Below are positions 38,002 through 47,386 of a stretch of DNA of 64,000 nucleotides, one piece after another. Made by a program: the position numbers and the translations under genes. Below the pieces are notes generated by a model. That model worked only from the letters and a program-made list of their open reading frames with translations, was not told the origin of the DNA and made no database searches. The stretch comes from Vibrio sp. SCSIO 43136 (GTDB taxonomy: Bacteria > Pseudomonadota > Gammaproteobacteria > Enterobacterales > Vibrionaceae): contig NZ_CP071848.1 of the NCBI RefSeq assembly GCF_023716565.1, positions 2,728,001-2,792,000 on the forward strand, given 5' to 3'. Positions within the stretch are counted from its first letter, which is position 1; every line of letters starts with the position of its first letter.

Positions 38002-38994
38002 TTAATTTACCAACGCACTTTGCCACTCACGTACCCAGCGTTTGCGCTCGGTGGCGACTTCTTCTGCCGTAAAGCTCAGTGGCGTTTTTGGCAAATCCAG
38101 CTGATAGAAATCTGCTGGAAGCTCAACCGTAGTCACTGGATACATCCAGTTGCCTGTTGGCATCGCATTTTGGAATCCGTCACTTAAAATGAACTGCATA
38201 AATTGCTCAGAAAGCTCTGGTTGTTTGCTGGCTTTCACCTTAGCCGCAACCTCGACTTGCATGTAGTGGCCTTCTTTAAAGGTGGCCGCAGCGTAGTCAA
38301 AATCACCTTCAGCAATCATGTGATAAGCCGGTGAGGTAGTGTAAGACAGCACCATATCAGACTCACCTTTTAAGAACATAGAGTAAGCTTCACTCCAGCC
38401 CTTAGTGACTGTCACTGTCTTAGCAGCAAGTTGCTGCCATGCTGCAGAAACGTCGTCACCGTATACGTGCTTCATCCATAACATCAAACCTTGGCCCGGT
38501 GTAGAGGTACGAGGATCTTGGTAAATCACCTTAAGATCGTCTCGCTCTTCAACTAACTCTTTCAAGCTTGTTGGTGGGTTGGTCAATTTTTTGCTGTTGT
38601 AGACAAACGCAAAATAGCCGTAGTCATACGGAACGAATGTCTTGTCATTCCATGCTTGAGGCAGAACCAGTTTACTGGTGTCAACTTGGTGCTCAGTAAG
38701 CAGCCCCGTTTGCTTTGCTTCAGCAACCAGGTTGTTATCTAGTCCTAAGATCACGTCAGCCTTAGTATTTTTACCTTCCAAACGCAGACGGTTAAGAATC
38801 GATACACCGTCATCTAGTGCGACTAAATCAAGCTGACAGCCACATTGAGCTTCAAAAGCCTGTTTAACTTTCGGGCCCGGGCCCCAGTCAGCAGCAAATG
38901 AGTCGTAGGTATATACCGTTAGTGTGGGTGTAGCTGCCATGGCAGCCGAAGTGAACATGGTAGTCAACGCTACCGCAGTCAGTGTTTTTTTCAC
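38002..38994 (-). CDS. thiB: Thiamine-binding periplasmic protein
   Basis: The substrate-binding subunit of ThiBPQ. The 330-residue product has a signal peptide (cleavage near MAA-TPTLTVY, residue 21), then LTVYTYDSFAADWGPG and the substrate-contact region GWSEAYSMFLKGESDMVLSY (about 193-212), typical of ThiB. The start is GTG, with AGGAG six bases upstream. That site can be masked by the riboswitch expression platform. First gene of thiBPQ. Confidence 0.95.
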   Translation of the reverse strand: MKKTLTAVALTTMFTSAAMAATPTLTVYTYDSFAADWGPGPKVKQAFEAQCGCQLDLVALDDGVSILNRLRLEGKNTKADVILGLDNNLVAEAKQTGLLTEHQVDTSKLVLPQAWNDKTFVPYDYGYFAFVYNSKKLTNPPTSLKELVEERDDLKVIYQDPRTSTPGQGLMLWMKHVYGDDVSAAWQQLAAKTVTVTKGWSEAYSMFLKGESDMVLSYTTSPAYHMIAEGDFDYAAATFKEGHYMQVEVAAKVKASKQPELSEQFMQFILSDGFQNAMPTGNWMYPVTTVELPADFYQLDLPKTPLSFTAEEVATERKRWVREWQSALVN

Positions 38995-38998
38995 TGCT

Positions 38999-39026
38999 CG
39001 CTCCTATCCTTTGCGTTAGGTGAGCG
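38999..39026 (-). promoter_or_regulatory. Anti-Shine-Dalgarno hairpin of the thi riboswitch platform
   Basis: On the minus strand CGCT and CCTA (39026-39017, with a 2-base bulge) pair with TAGG and AGCG (39006-38999). This hides AGGAG, the thiB ribosome binding site, and fits translational control by the TPP aptamer just upstream. Confidence 0.6.
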
Positions 39027-39049
39027 GCACAGGGTTGAGAGATGATCAC

Positions 39050-39121
39050 TCAATTCCTACGCCAGCATTATCTGGTTCAGGTCGATGGGTATTTTCTCAG
39101 CCGCTACACGCAGCACCCCAA
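39050..39121 (-). ncRNA. TPP riboswitch (THI element) upstream of thiBPQ
   Basis: Read on the minus strand, the conserved pieces appear in order: GGGGTGC, GCGGCTGAGAAAATACCC, then GACCTGAACCAGATAATGC and TGGCGTAGGAA. These are the CUGAGA and ACCUGAUCUGGAUAAUGC-type cores of the thiamine pyrophosphate aptamer. It controls the thiamine importer that follows; binding of TPP should switch expression off. Confidence 0.95.
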
Positions 39122-39125
39122 TGAG

Positions 39126-39146
39126 TTCTTAATTCCGATTTAAGAA
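39126..39146. other. Small hairpin upstream of the TPP riboswitch
   Basis: TTCTTAA (39126-39132) and TTAAGAA (39140-39146) are perfect inverse complements with a 7-base loop. It lies between the ubiX stop and the aptamer; it may help end ubiX transcription or be part of the thi promoter region. Confidence 0.4.
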
Positions 39147-39187
39147 TGTCACATTGTAATCTTTTATTAACCTATCAGCCACATCAA

Positions 39188-39811
39188 TTATTGACGTTGA
39201 TCATAGCCCCAGCGCCCGACCAAACCTTGTTCAATGCCTAGGTGGTCCAGTATGCGCGCCACCATAAAGTCGATCAAATCATCGATAGACTGAGGCTGAT
39301 GATAGAAGCCAGGGGCGGCTGGCATGATGGTTACGCCCATCTGCGATAGCTTGTGCATATTTTCAAGATGCAGAGTTGAAAATGGGGTTTCGCGAACCAC
39401 TAAGATCAGCTGGCCACGTTCTTTCATAACCACATCTGCGGCGCGCTCTATTAGATTGTCCGACATGCCATGTGCAATAGCGGCAACACTGCCTGCGCTA
39501 CACGGACAGACTATCATTTGCTTGGGTGCAGCCGAGCCTGATGCCACTGGAGAAAACCAATCTTCTTTTCCACACACCACGAGTTTGTCTGGATCACAGC
39601 TAAGATGCTCCACGAGGACCTGCTTTGCTGCGTCGGGTCCGCTGGGCAATTTAAGTCCGTGCTCAGTTGCGAGCACGACTCGAGCTGCAGATGAGATCAG
39701 TAGAAACACTTGATAATCTGCAGCAATCAAACTTTGCAACAACTTGATTCCGTAAGGAGCCCCAGAGGCTCCAGTCCATGCCAAGGTGATGGCTTTATCT
39801 GCTCGTTTCAT
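39188..39811 (-). CDS. ubiX: Flavin prenyltransferase UbiX
   Basis: Makes prenylated FMN, the cofactor of the UbiD decarboxylase in ubiquinone synthesis. The 207-residue flavoprotein has [13 protein letters not shown] (about 13-25), [17 protein letters not shown] and the [13 protein letters not shown] segment (about 141-153). It begins nine bases after mpl on the same strand, so the two are probably co-transcribed. Confidence 0.95.
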   Translation of the reverse strand: MKRADKAITLAWTGASGAPYGIKLLQSLIAADYQVFLLISSAARVVLATEHGLKLPSGPDAAKQVLVEHLSCDPDKLVVCGKEDWFSPVASGSAAPKQMIVCPCSAGSVAAIAHGMSDNLIERAADVVMKERGQLILVVRETPFSTLHLENMHKLSQMGVTIMPAAPGFYHQPQSIDDLIDFMVARILDHLGIEQGLVGRWGYDQRQ

Positions 39812-39820
39812 AACTCTATT

Positions 39821-41173
39821 TTAGTTGGTTGCTAGCGCATCGAGCAGCTTTTGATGAATACCACCAAATCCGCCGTTGCTCATCACTAGAATGTTGTCAC
39901 CCGGTTTGGTCGCTGTGACAATTTTCTGCACCAGCTGGTCAATATCATCGCTCGTTTGAGCGGGCTGCTGGCACTGCTGTGCAACATCTGTCACCTGCCA
40001 ACCGATGTCTGGCTGGAATAAAAACACTTGGTCAGCGCTTGCCAATGAGTCTGCAATTTGATCTTTGTGAGTACCAATTTTCATCGTACTTGAACGAGGC
40101 TCAAATACCGCCAAAATTCGTTCACTGCCGACTTTATCCCGCAGTCCTTGCAACGTTAACTCGATAGCGGTTGGGTGATGGGCAAAGTCGTCATACACTT
40201 TGACCTGACCTTGTTCGCCTTTAAGCTCTAATCGACGCTTAGTGTTAATAAAGCGAGCCAATGCACCACAAGCTAACTCAGGCGTAACACCGACATGACG
40301 TGCCGCAGCAATCGCCATCAGTGCATTATTTACGTTGTGCTCACCAACAAGATCCCATTTAACTCGTCCAACCAGCGAATTTTCGAAATAAACATCAAAA
40401 TCACTGCCGTCAGGATGGTGTTTTTTGGCTTGCCAGCCAGTTTCTACCCCTGATTGCTCGGTTTCAGACCAGCAACCTCGGTGTAAAACATCTTCAATTG
40501 CCGTATCTTGCGCAGGAAATAACAACTTACCGTTACCGGGTACTGTACGCACTAAGTGGTGAAATTGTCGCTTGATCGCTTCAAGATCGTCAAAGATGTC
40601 TGCATGATCGAACTCTAGGTTGTTGAGTACTAATGTGCGAGGGTGGTAGTGAACAAACTTAGAACGCTTGTCGAAAAAAGCACTGTCATACTCATCGGCT
40701 TCGACCACAAAGAACATGCTTTCGCCTAATCGCGCCGAAATACCAAAATTGCCTAAAACACCACCAACCAGAAAACCTGGTTGATAGCCGCAATCCTCTA
40801 AAATCCATGCCAACATGCTCGAGGTTGTCGTCTTGCCGTGAGTACCCGATACAGCCAATACCCAGCGGTCATGCAACAAATGATCTTGCAGCCATTGCGG
40901 GCCCGACGTATAGCGAATGTTGTGATTAAGCACATATTCTACACACGGATTTCCACGGCTCATTGCGTTGCCAACCACCACCAAATCTGGCTTGGGCTCC
41001 AATTGCACCGGATCGTACCCTTGTATGATCTCAATACCTTGCTCTTCAAGCATAGTACTCATGGGCGGGTAAACGTTTGCGTCACAACCTGTCACTCGAT
41101 GACCTAACTGTCTTGCCAACATTGCCAGCCCACCCATGAATGTGCCACAAATTCCGAGAATATGAATATGCAT
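39821..41173 (-). CDS. mpl: UDP-N-acetylmuramate:murein tripeptide ligase
   Basis: Recycles cell-wall tripeptide (L-Ala-gamma-D-Glu-meso-Dap) by joining it to UDP-MurNAc. The 450-residue Mur ligase has the N-terminal HIHILGICGTFMGG Rossmann motif and ATP-binding SGTHGKTTT (about 108-116), with VYDDFAHHPTAI in the C-terminal part. The frame is open to 41197, but the ATG at 41173 has AAGGA upstream and gives MHIHILG. Divergent from fbp, as in E. coli. Confidence 0.96.
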   Translation of the reverse strand: MHIHILGICGTFMGGLAMLARQLGHRVTGCDANVYPPMSTMLEEQGIEIIQGYDPVQLEPKPDLVVVGNAMSRGNPCVEYVLNHNIRYTSGPQWLQDHLLHDRWVLAVSGTHGKTTTSSMLAWILEDCGYQPGFLVGGVLGNFGISARLGESMFFVVEADEYDSAFFDKRSKFVHYHPRTLVLNNLEFDHADIFDDLEAIKRQFHHLVRTVPGNGKLLFPAQDTAIEDVLHRGCWSETEQSGVETGWQAKKHHPDGSDFDVYFENSLVGRVKWDLVGEHNVNNALMAIAAARHVGVTPELACGALARFINTKRRLELKGEQGQVKVYDDFAHHPTAIELTLQGLRDKVGSERILAVFEPRSSTMKIGTHKDQIADSLASADQVFLFQPDIGWQVTDVAQQCQQPAQTSDDIDQLVQKIVTATKPGDNILVMSNGGFGGIHQKLLDALATN

Positions 41174-41506
41174 AAATGCGATCCTTGTACTTACCAATTG
41201 TCATACAATTTGGTAGAAAAACACTCGCCAACGCCCTGAAGAGAATTGGCATAAATTTTAGCGAGAAAGATATAAACACCGGCGTAACAAGCCAGTTACT
41301 TCATTACCATTAAAAAGATCAGGGCGATAGAATATGAGAGTTGGCGAATAAGCCTCTTTAGAAGGTATGCCGACCTTAACTGATGTTTACTGACTGTTGC
41401 GATACCAAGTGCATCGCTAGAGCTCCGCCTATCTTGGCTTAGAGCCCTTCCCCATTCAAGTGAGTTACGTCAGAAATCCCCCAATATTGACTGCAAAGGA
41501 TAAAAG
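41174..41506. other. mpl-fbp divergent intergenic region
   Basis: 333 bases holding both promoters. Near mpl is an AT-rich imperfect palindrome with ATTGT-CAT-ACAAT at its centre (about 41199-41211). The fbp side holds AAAGGAT as binding site (41497-41503). No ORF or recognisable regulatory RNA is seen. Confidence 0.5.
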
Positions 41507-42523
41507 ATGTCAGATATTCGCACCCTCGGTGAATACATCGTCGAAAAACAAAATGACTTTCCCCATGCTAGCGGCGAGCTGTCTTCCCTGCTTGGTTCGA
41601 TCAAACTTGCTGCAAAGATTGTAAACCGTGAGATCAACAAGGCAGGTTTGGTCGACATCATGGGCGCTGTGGGCTCTGATAACGTTCAAGGTGAAGCCCA
41701 GCAAAAACTTGACGTCTATGCCAACGACAAATTCAAAGCGGCATTGGAAGCTCGTGACCAAGTATGTGGTGTAGCAAGCGAAGAAGAAGACGAAGCGGTA
41801 GTGTTCAACAAAGAATTGAACAAAAACGCTAAGTACGTGGTGTTGATGGACCCACTCGATGGCTCATCTAACATCGACGTAAACGTGTCTGTCGGTACTA
41901 TTTTCTCAATCTACCGCCGTGTATCGCCAATCGGCACCACACCTACTGAAGAAGATTTTCTTCAACCGGGCAACAAGCAGGTAGCAGCAGGCTACATCAT
42001 CTATGGTTCATCAACCATGCTGGTGTACACCACGGGTAAAGGCGTGCATGGCTTTACTTATGACCCATCACTTGGGGTGTTCTGCCTATCTCATGAGAAC
42101 ATGATGACCCCTGAAGATGGCCAGATTTACTCAATCAACGAAGGTAACTACATTCGTTTCCCGTCTGGGGTGAAAAAGTACATCAAGTACTGCCAGGAAA
42201 ACGTGCCTGAAAAAGGTCGTCCATACACCTCTCGTTACATCGGATCTCTAGTTTCTGATTTCCACCGTAACCTGATCAAAGGCGGTATCTACCTTTACCC
42301 GAGCACACAAGCGCACCCAAATGGCAAGCTGCGCCTACTTTACGAGTGCAACCCAATCGCTTTCCTAGCTGAACAAGCGGGTGGTGAGGCCTCGGATGGT
42401 TTCCGTCGCATCCTAGACATTGAACCGACCGAACTGCACCAACGCGTTCCATTCTTCGTAGGTTCAAAGAACATGGTGAAAAAGGTGGAATCCTTTTTAG
42501 AGTTCTATCGCGATATGGACTAA
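41507..42523 (+). CDS. fbp: Fructose-1,6-bisphosphatase class 1
   Basis: The gluconeogenic phosphatase. The 338-residue product shows the metal-binding [13 protein letters not shown] motif (about 116-128), the N-terminal allosteric region and [20 protein letters not shown] (about 272-291). AAAGGATAAAAG precedes the ATG. Followed by its own terminator and then ppa. Confidence 0.97.
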   Translation: MSDIRTLGEYIVEKQNDFPHASGELSSLLGSIKLAAKIVNREINKAGLVDIMGAVGSDNVQGEAQQKLDVYANDKFKAALEARDQVCGVASEEEDEAVVFNKELNKNAKYVVLMDPLDGSSNIDVNVSVGTIFSIYRRVSPIGTTPTEEDFLQPGNKQVAAGYIIYGSSTMLVYTTGKGVHGFTYDPSLGVFCLSHENMMTPEDGQIYSINEGNYIRFPSGVKKYIKYCQENVPEKGRPYTSRYIGSLVSDFHRNLIKGGIYLYPSTQAHPNGKLRLLYECNPIAFLAEQAGGEASDGFRRILDIEPTELHQRVPFFVGSKNMVKKVESFLEFYRDMD

Positions 42524-42528
42524 AAGTG

Positions 42529-42557
42529 AAAACGGTCGCCTTGGCGGCCGTTTTTTT
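42529..42557 (+). terminator. Terminator of fbp
   Basis: AACGGTCGCC (42531-42540) pairs with GGCGGCCGTT (42543-42552, one wobble), followed by a run of T. Strong rho-independent terminator. Confidence 0.88.
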
Positions 42558-42617
42558 ATCTCCAAAAGCGGCTACACTTTGTACAACCCGACTGAAAAGT
42601 AAAGCAAAGGAAAGCCA

Positions 42618-43145
42618 ATGAGCCTCAAGCACATCCCTGCAGGGAAATCCCTCCCAGACGATATTTATGTCGTGATCGAAATTCCAGCCAACGCCGACCC
42701 TATTAAGTATGAAGTCGATAAAGACACTGGCGCCGTGTTCGTCGATCGATTTATGGCAGCGCCAATGTTCTACCCATGTAACTACGGCTATGTAAATGAC
42801 ACGCTTTCTCTTGATGGCGATCCGGTCGACGTACTCGTACCGACCCCATACCCACTGCTACCTGGGTCGGTGATCCGCTGTCGTCCTGTCGGCGTGCTGA
42901 AAATGAGTGATGAGTCAGGAGAAGATGCCAAGGTGTTTGCTGTTCCGCACAGCAAGTTAAGTAAAGAGTACGACCACATCCAAGATGTAGGTGATATTCC
43001 TGAGTTACTCAAAGCGCAGATCAATCAGTTTTTCGAGCGATACAAAGAACTTGAACCGGGAAAATGGGTCAAGGTTGAAGGCTGGGAAGACGTGCAAGCC
43101 GCACGGGAAGAGATTGAAAGTTCGTATAAGCGGGCGAACCCTTAG
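42618..43145 (+). CDS. ppa: Inorganic pyrophosphatase (family I)
   Basis: Splits pyrophosphate, driving biosynthetic reactions. The 175-residue product has the usual length and [18 protein letters not shown] (about 56-73) with the catalytic aspartates. FYPCNYGYV and [11 protein letters not shown] are further family segments. AAAGGAAAGCCA precedes the ATG. Its position near fbp, mpl and tamAB is shared with E. coli. Confidence 0.97.
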   Translation: MSLKHIPAGKSLPDDIYVVIEIPANADPIKYEVDKDTGAVFVDRFMAAPMFYPCNYGYVNDTLSLDGDPVDVLVPTPYPLLPGSVIRCRPVGVLKMSDESGEDAKVFAVPHSKLSKEYDHIQDVGDIPELLKAQINQFFERYKELEPGKWVKVEGWEDVQAAREEIESSYKRANP

Positions 43146-43221
43146 TGCTAGCATTAACCTAAGTTTGAAATACTCAAACACTTCAACAAACGGATAGGCT
43201 TGGCGATTTAACCCCCTCCAA

Positions 43222-43242
43222 CTCCCCCTTGAAAAGGGGGAG
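43222..43242. repeat. GC-rich hairpin between ppa and ytfP
   Basis: CTCCCCCTT (43222-43230) and AAGGGGGAG (43234-43242) with a 3-base loop, between convergent genes. No U run. It resembles dispersed hairpins scattered in Vibrio spacers, and may stabilise or end transcripts. Confidence 0.55.
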
Positions 43243-43288
43243 AGCTAAAGCCCGCCTTCACCCTCAGAGTAATATATGGCTAAACAGC

Positions 43289-43636
43289 CTAAAATCGCTG
43301 GCACCAATCCCCAGAGTCGATACGTTCAGAGAGGGCATTTTTATCTTGGTATAGATAAATCCACGCTTCGCCATACGGCGTATCGATCTTCTCGCGACGA
43401 TACTCATAAGGCACATCTTCTAAATGATCGAGGCGAACCAAAACCTCAGGAGAGATACGATAAATCTCACCATTCACCTCTTGCTGACCTTCAATCAGTC
43501 CAGGATAAGGGCCTAGGTCATACAAAGCATAACTTGGCGCAGTACGATGCTGCGCAACCAGTTCACAACCCTCTAAGAAATGGTGGTTGGGCTCGCCTTG
43601 GCGCAAGGTGCCATACACAAATACTAGATGTTCCAT
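43289..43636 (-). CDS. ytfP: Gamma-glutamylcyclotransferase-fold protein YtfP
   Basis: A 115-residue AIG2/GGCT-fold protein with the FVYGTLRQGEPNH substrate loop at the N-terminus and an acidic residue in the RLDHLEDVPYEYRR region (about 68-81), where the catalytic Glu usually lies. Activity on gamma-glutamyl compounds is plausible but not proven for YtfP. AAGGAGATGGT precedes the ATG. It follows tamB by nine bases, as in E. coli. Confidence 0.9.
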   Translation of the reverse strand: MEHLVFVYGTLRQGEPNHHFLEGCELVAQHRTAPSYALYDLGPYPGLIEGQQEVNGEIYRISPEVLVRLDHLEDVPYEYRREKIDTPYGEAWIYLYQDKNALSERIDSGDWCQRF

Positions 43637-43645
43637 ACCATCTCC

Positions 43646-46600
43646 TTAGTCAAATTCAAACTGGTAAAGTAAGTCTACCGCACTGGTTGTGCCTGATACT
43701 GCCTCTAAATAGAGGTCCTGCATCAAGCGATAACGTACGGTAAATTCACCCAATGAGTTAAATATGCCAACTCCATACTTAACCTGCAAGCCCGGTAGGA
43801 TATACCCACTCACTGTCACTTGCGAGTCATCTCCGGAACCTGCGGTATCCAACTGCAGATCTTGCACACCAAATGCTTGGCCTATCTCCCCCACCACTCG
43901 TCCACTTTTGGCAAGGCTCAGACCAATCAAGGTGGTTGTCATCATGTTACCGCCCGTCTCTGCATCTATATCTTGGCCACGCAGTAAGTATGACAACGCA
44001 TTCGCCTGTGGTAATGACGGGTCTGAGAAAATGGTCACTGTTGGCTCAGTCGCCGGGCCATCCACCCGAATACCCGCGGTCACATCATCACGAGTATTAT
44101 CTGGGTTACGGATCGCCTCAATGGAGACATAAGGAAGATCCACCGGACCATTCATCAAAATCTTACCTTTATTGATCACCAAATCCTGACCAAAAGAGCG
44201 ATAGGTACCGTCTTTGATGTTCACTTCACCAACAACGTAAGGCCCTTTGTCTTTTTGACTGACCTGAAGCTGGCCATTGAGCAAGCCTTCTAGACCAAAT
44301 GCGGTTAACTTAAAGTCATCCCCGAGCAGTACTCTGATATTGGTTTCAATGTTCCAAGGCAGCTCTTTTTCATTTTGGATCACTTGATAATTGTCATCGA
44401 GCAACACTTCATCACTCGAGACACCAATGGCACTTTCCGGCAGCTCTTCTACTTCAATGCGAGCCCACGGCAAAGATATTTGACCATCAATTTTTGCCAC
44501 CTCTGGGTTGGCTGAGATCGTCATATCTGGGATCACTTTCATTTGCACCATGGGTGGCAAATTGACGCTTAGCTCATCGGCAAAGATCCTTAGCTTGGTC
44601 TGCCACGCGTCTAATTGCGCCCAATTACCACTACCATCGAGCTTAAGCACGCCATCTGGTGTTTGAATATTTGCGGTTACGTCACCTTGATAGCCATCAA
44701 AGCGCACCACTAGCTCGCCTTCTTGCACATCAATCGGAGTGACATCACCGTTAACCACCATCTGATTAACTACCAACTGACCGAACACCTTAGGGTGAGC
44801 CACTGGCCCGGAGAGCTTTAGAGATGAGTCAATATTTGCATCGGCTTGACTAAACTCTCCTATCAGAGGCTTTAGCATGCCCAAATGGATCTGCTTAATA
44901 TCTAACGCCGCATCGATACTATGCTGTTCTGACTGTACATTAGCTATCGATGCTTGACCACTGACAACGCCGTTATCAACGATATCGATATTCCAGCCAG
45001 TGCTCAGAACATCATCTTTGAGTTCTGCGCTAAGTCCGATCTCATTCCAGCCCAAGGTCAAAGGCGTATCAAGTTTTTGTACCACTTGGCCTTTGGGTAA
45101 ATCGACATGAGCTTTGACTTGCGGTGGCTGATCAGGTGCCCACTTAGCCCATACGTTTGCATTCACTTCTCCACTAAGTTCTGTGGCTTTAGGCACGAAC
45201 ATGGCGATTTGGGAAAAATCGAACTGATTAAGAGCGTATTGCACTTCACCTGACTCACCGACCTCGACATCCTGCTCTAGACACAAGCTAGCGTTAGCTT
45301 GAGTCCAGCAGTGTGCTTTGAGGGCTAATCGGTTGGTTACACCATCAAAGCCAAGTCCGGTGGCACGGTCGAGCGTCCACACGCCTTGCTCAGTTTTCAC
45401 TTTTGCAACCTCAAGTGCGCCTTGCCACTTCAGCGGCTCTTGCTCAAGCGATCCGCTCAGTAGTAAGTGGGTACTCACAATGTCTGACAGAACATTCAGA
45501 TCTAGGCTGTGCTGGTCTTCATTGCCAGAGAAAGATAGTGCAACTAAGTCAATCGCTTGGCCTTCAATAAGAGATTGATTTACCACTAAGTCAATGTTAC
45601 CTGTTGGTACAGGAAGTGGCTGTATTTCACCATTGAGCTTAAGCGATTCGACTTGCGCTAGCTGCTGATATTTAAGTTCATCAACCCCTAGATTCACTCT
45701 CACTTTTGGCTGCTTAAACTCACCTCGAATGGCGATTTCACCTTCAGCTTGACCTTGCAATTCCGGCAGCGACTTGGCGAACTCAGGTAAATGCAAAGAA
45801 ACATCCAGCTGCCACTCTTTATCTAAGTGACCACTTACAAACACAGTGTTGGGGCCGTGCGCTAGGCTCAAGCTATCAGTGACTAGCTCTATCTCTCCAG
45901 ATCCAGTTGGGTCCTGTGCTTGTATGTCCCCTTGCAACTTGAGCGGGTAGTTTCTTAGCTCTCCTTGCAAGGCCACCAACGGCAGGTTGACAAACCAGCC
46001 ACCATTTTCAGTTAAGTGCCCATCGGTGGTCAGCGACCCACTAATGGAGCCTTCTGCTTGCGGCCATTGCAGCCCAGGCTGGATCTCTTCCAATTGCAGG
46101 TTGGCACGCCAGTTAACCTGCTCTTTCCAGCCAGCATAGAGTTCACCGAGTACTTTACCGCCCAGTGTTTCCAGTTTGACCAACTTGAGATCGATTTGGC
46201 CAAGATCGCCTTTACCTGCCAGACGCAGGTCCAAATTAGGAATATCTTTACCTTGGGCTGCCAAGTCGCCATCGATTTGGTAACCGTCTAAGCTGCCTTT
46301 GGCATTAAAACGCCCCACCTTGGCATGGTAATCGGCATCGCCAGTCAAAGGCCATTGCAACTTGACCTTAGATAAGCTGGCATCAAAAGGCAATTTAGGG
46401 TCGAGTGGGGATAACTCTCCTTTAAGCAGTGCCTCAACCACGCCACCTAACGAGGCATCCAGCCCAAGATTTTCTACACTGCCTGTCGCATCTAGCGCAA
46501 GCGTCTGTCCAGCTAAGTCTGTTTGCTTGAGTTTCGCACTCAAAGAAGCATCAAGAGGATACCCGTGGTTTAAGGTGATTTGGCCGTGTAGTTGGGCATC

Positions 46601-47386
46601 AAGCTCAGGAATATCTACTGCAAGCTTATCGATTTCAACATAGTGATCCGCAGCAAAGCCTTTCAATCCGGCGTAGTTCACCACCACTGGTGATTCGCCT
46701 TCTAGAACAAAGTCATGAATGTCGAGCTGCTCAATACGCGCATCGACTGGGATGAGTACTTCTGGCAGTTCAATGGCTGTAGCTGGTGCTGGCTCTTGCT
46801 CTGCTTCTGGAGCTTCACTCGCAGGCAGCGCCAGTCGGATTTTACGCCAAGTGGTTGGGGAGAGTGTCACCTCTCGTCCGCTCATGACAATGCCACTTTC
46901 AAACTGCTGCCAGTTTACTTGGGTACCCAAGATATTAAGAGCGATATCATTGAACTTAATGTTTTTAACTGTCACCGGAATCGGTAACACCACTTCGGTG
47001 ACAGGTTCAGATTCAACCGCAGGTGTTTCACTTGGCGCTACGTCAGTTAATGCGAAATCCAGCCCAACAAGCGCCAGCTCATCGATGCAGATTTCCGGTG
47101 TCATCAAACATTGCAAATTAAGATTGAGCACGACTTGCTGAGCATCAAGCTCGATAAAAAGATCTGGGTCCTGAAAGCTAACTTGATGCAAAGACATCCC
47201 GGTCAGTAAAGCTCCATCAGCTTTCCCTATCGAAAGCTGTGGTAGCGCTTTTTGTCCCGCCCAAGTGATCACTTTTAAGCCAGGGTTGGTGAGCACTAAC
47301 CCACCAATAAGCAGCAAAATGAGCAGTATTGTACTCGGTACGGCAATCGCAAAACGCACAAACCATTTAGCCCAACGACGACTCAT
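43646..47386 (-). CDS. tamB: Translocation and assembly module inner-membrane protein TamB
   Basis: A 1246-residue AsmA-like protein, anchored by an N-terminal helix (about 10-33). A very long beta-rich periplasmic part spans the envelope, and the C-terminal DUF490 domain (about 900-1246) contacts TamA. TamB and its paralogues are now seen as bridges for phospholipid transport to the outer membrane; an earlier view stressed autotransporter assembly. Its start overlaps the tamA stop by four bases, so the two are coupled. Confidence 0.95.
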   Translation of the reverse strand: MSRRWAKWFVRFAIAVPSTILLILLLIGGLVLTNPGLKVITWAGQKALPQLSIGKADGALLTGMSLHQVSFQDPDLFIELDAQQVVLNLNLQCLMTPEICIDELALVGLDFALTDVAPSETPAVESEPVTEVVLPIPVTVKNIKFNDIALNILGTQVNWQQFESGIVMSGREVTLSPTTWRKIRLALPASEAPEAEQEPAPATAIELPEVLIPVDARIEQLDIHDFVLEGESPVVVNYAGLKGFAADHYVEIDKLAVDIPELDAQLHGQITLNHGYPLDASLSAKLKQTDLAGQTLALDATGSVENLGLDASLGGVVEALLKGELSPLDPKLPFDASLSKVKLQWPLTGDADYHAKVGRFNAKGSLDGYQIDGDLAAQGKDIPNLDLRLAGKGDLGQIDLKLVKLETLGGKVLGELYAGWKEQVNWRANLQLEEIQPGLQWPQAEGSISGSLTTDGHLTENGGWFVNLPLVALQGELRNYPLKLQGDIQAQDPTGSGEIELVTDSLSLAHGPNTVFVSGHLDKEWQLDVSLHLPEFAKSLPELQGQAEGEIAIRGEFKQPKVRVNLGVDELKYQQLAQVESLKLNGEIQPLPVPTGNIDLVVNQSLIEGQAIDLVALSFSGNEDQHSLDLNVLSDIVSTHLLLSGSLEQEPLKWQGALEVAKVKTEQGVWTLDRATGLGFDGVTNRLALKAHCWTQANASLCLEQDVEVGESGEVQYALNQFDFSQIAMFVPKATELSGEVNANVWAKWAPDQPPQVKAHVDLPKGQVVQKLDTPLTLGWNEIGLSAELKDDVLSTGWNIDIVDNGVVSGQASIANVQSEQHSIDAALDIKQIHLGMLKPLIGEFSQADANIDSSLKLSGPVAHPKVFGQLVVNQMVVNGDVTPIDVQEGELVVRFDGYQGDVTANIQTPDGVLKLDGSGNWAQLDAWQTKLRIFADELSVNLPPMVQMKVIPDMTISANPEVAKIDGQISLPWARIEVEELPESAIGVSSDEVLLDDNYQVIQNEKELPWNIETNIRVLLGDDFKLTAFGLEGLLNGQLQVSQKDKGPYVVGEVNIKDGTYRSFGQDLVINKGKILMNGPVDLPYVSIEAIRNPDNTRDDVTAGIRVDGPATEPTVTIFSDPSLPQANALSYLLRGQDIDAETGGNMMTTTLIGLSLAKSGRVVGEIGQAFGVQDLQLDTAGSGDDSQVTVSGYILPGLQVKYGVGIFNSLGEFTVRYRLMQDLYLEAVSGTTSAVDLLYQFEFD

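Noticed and set aside
43276..43743. 155-codon plus-strand ORF
   Set aside because: Antisense to ytfP and the end of tamB, both well supported; no recognisable product or binding site.
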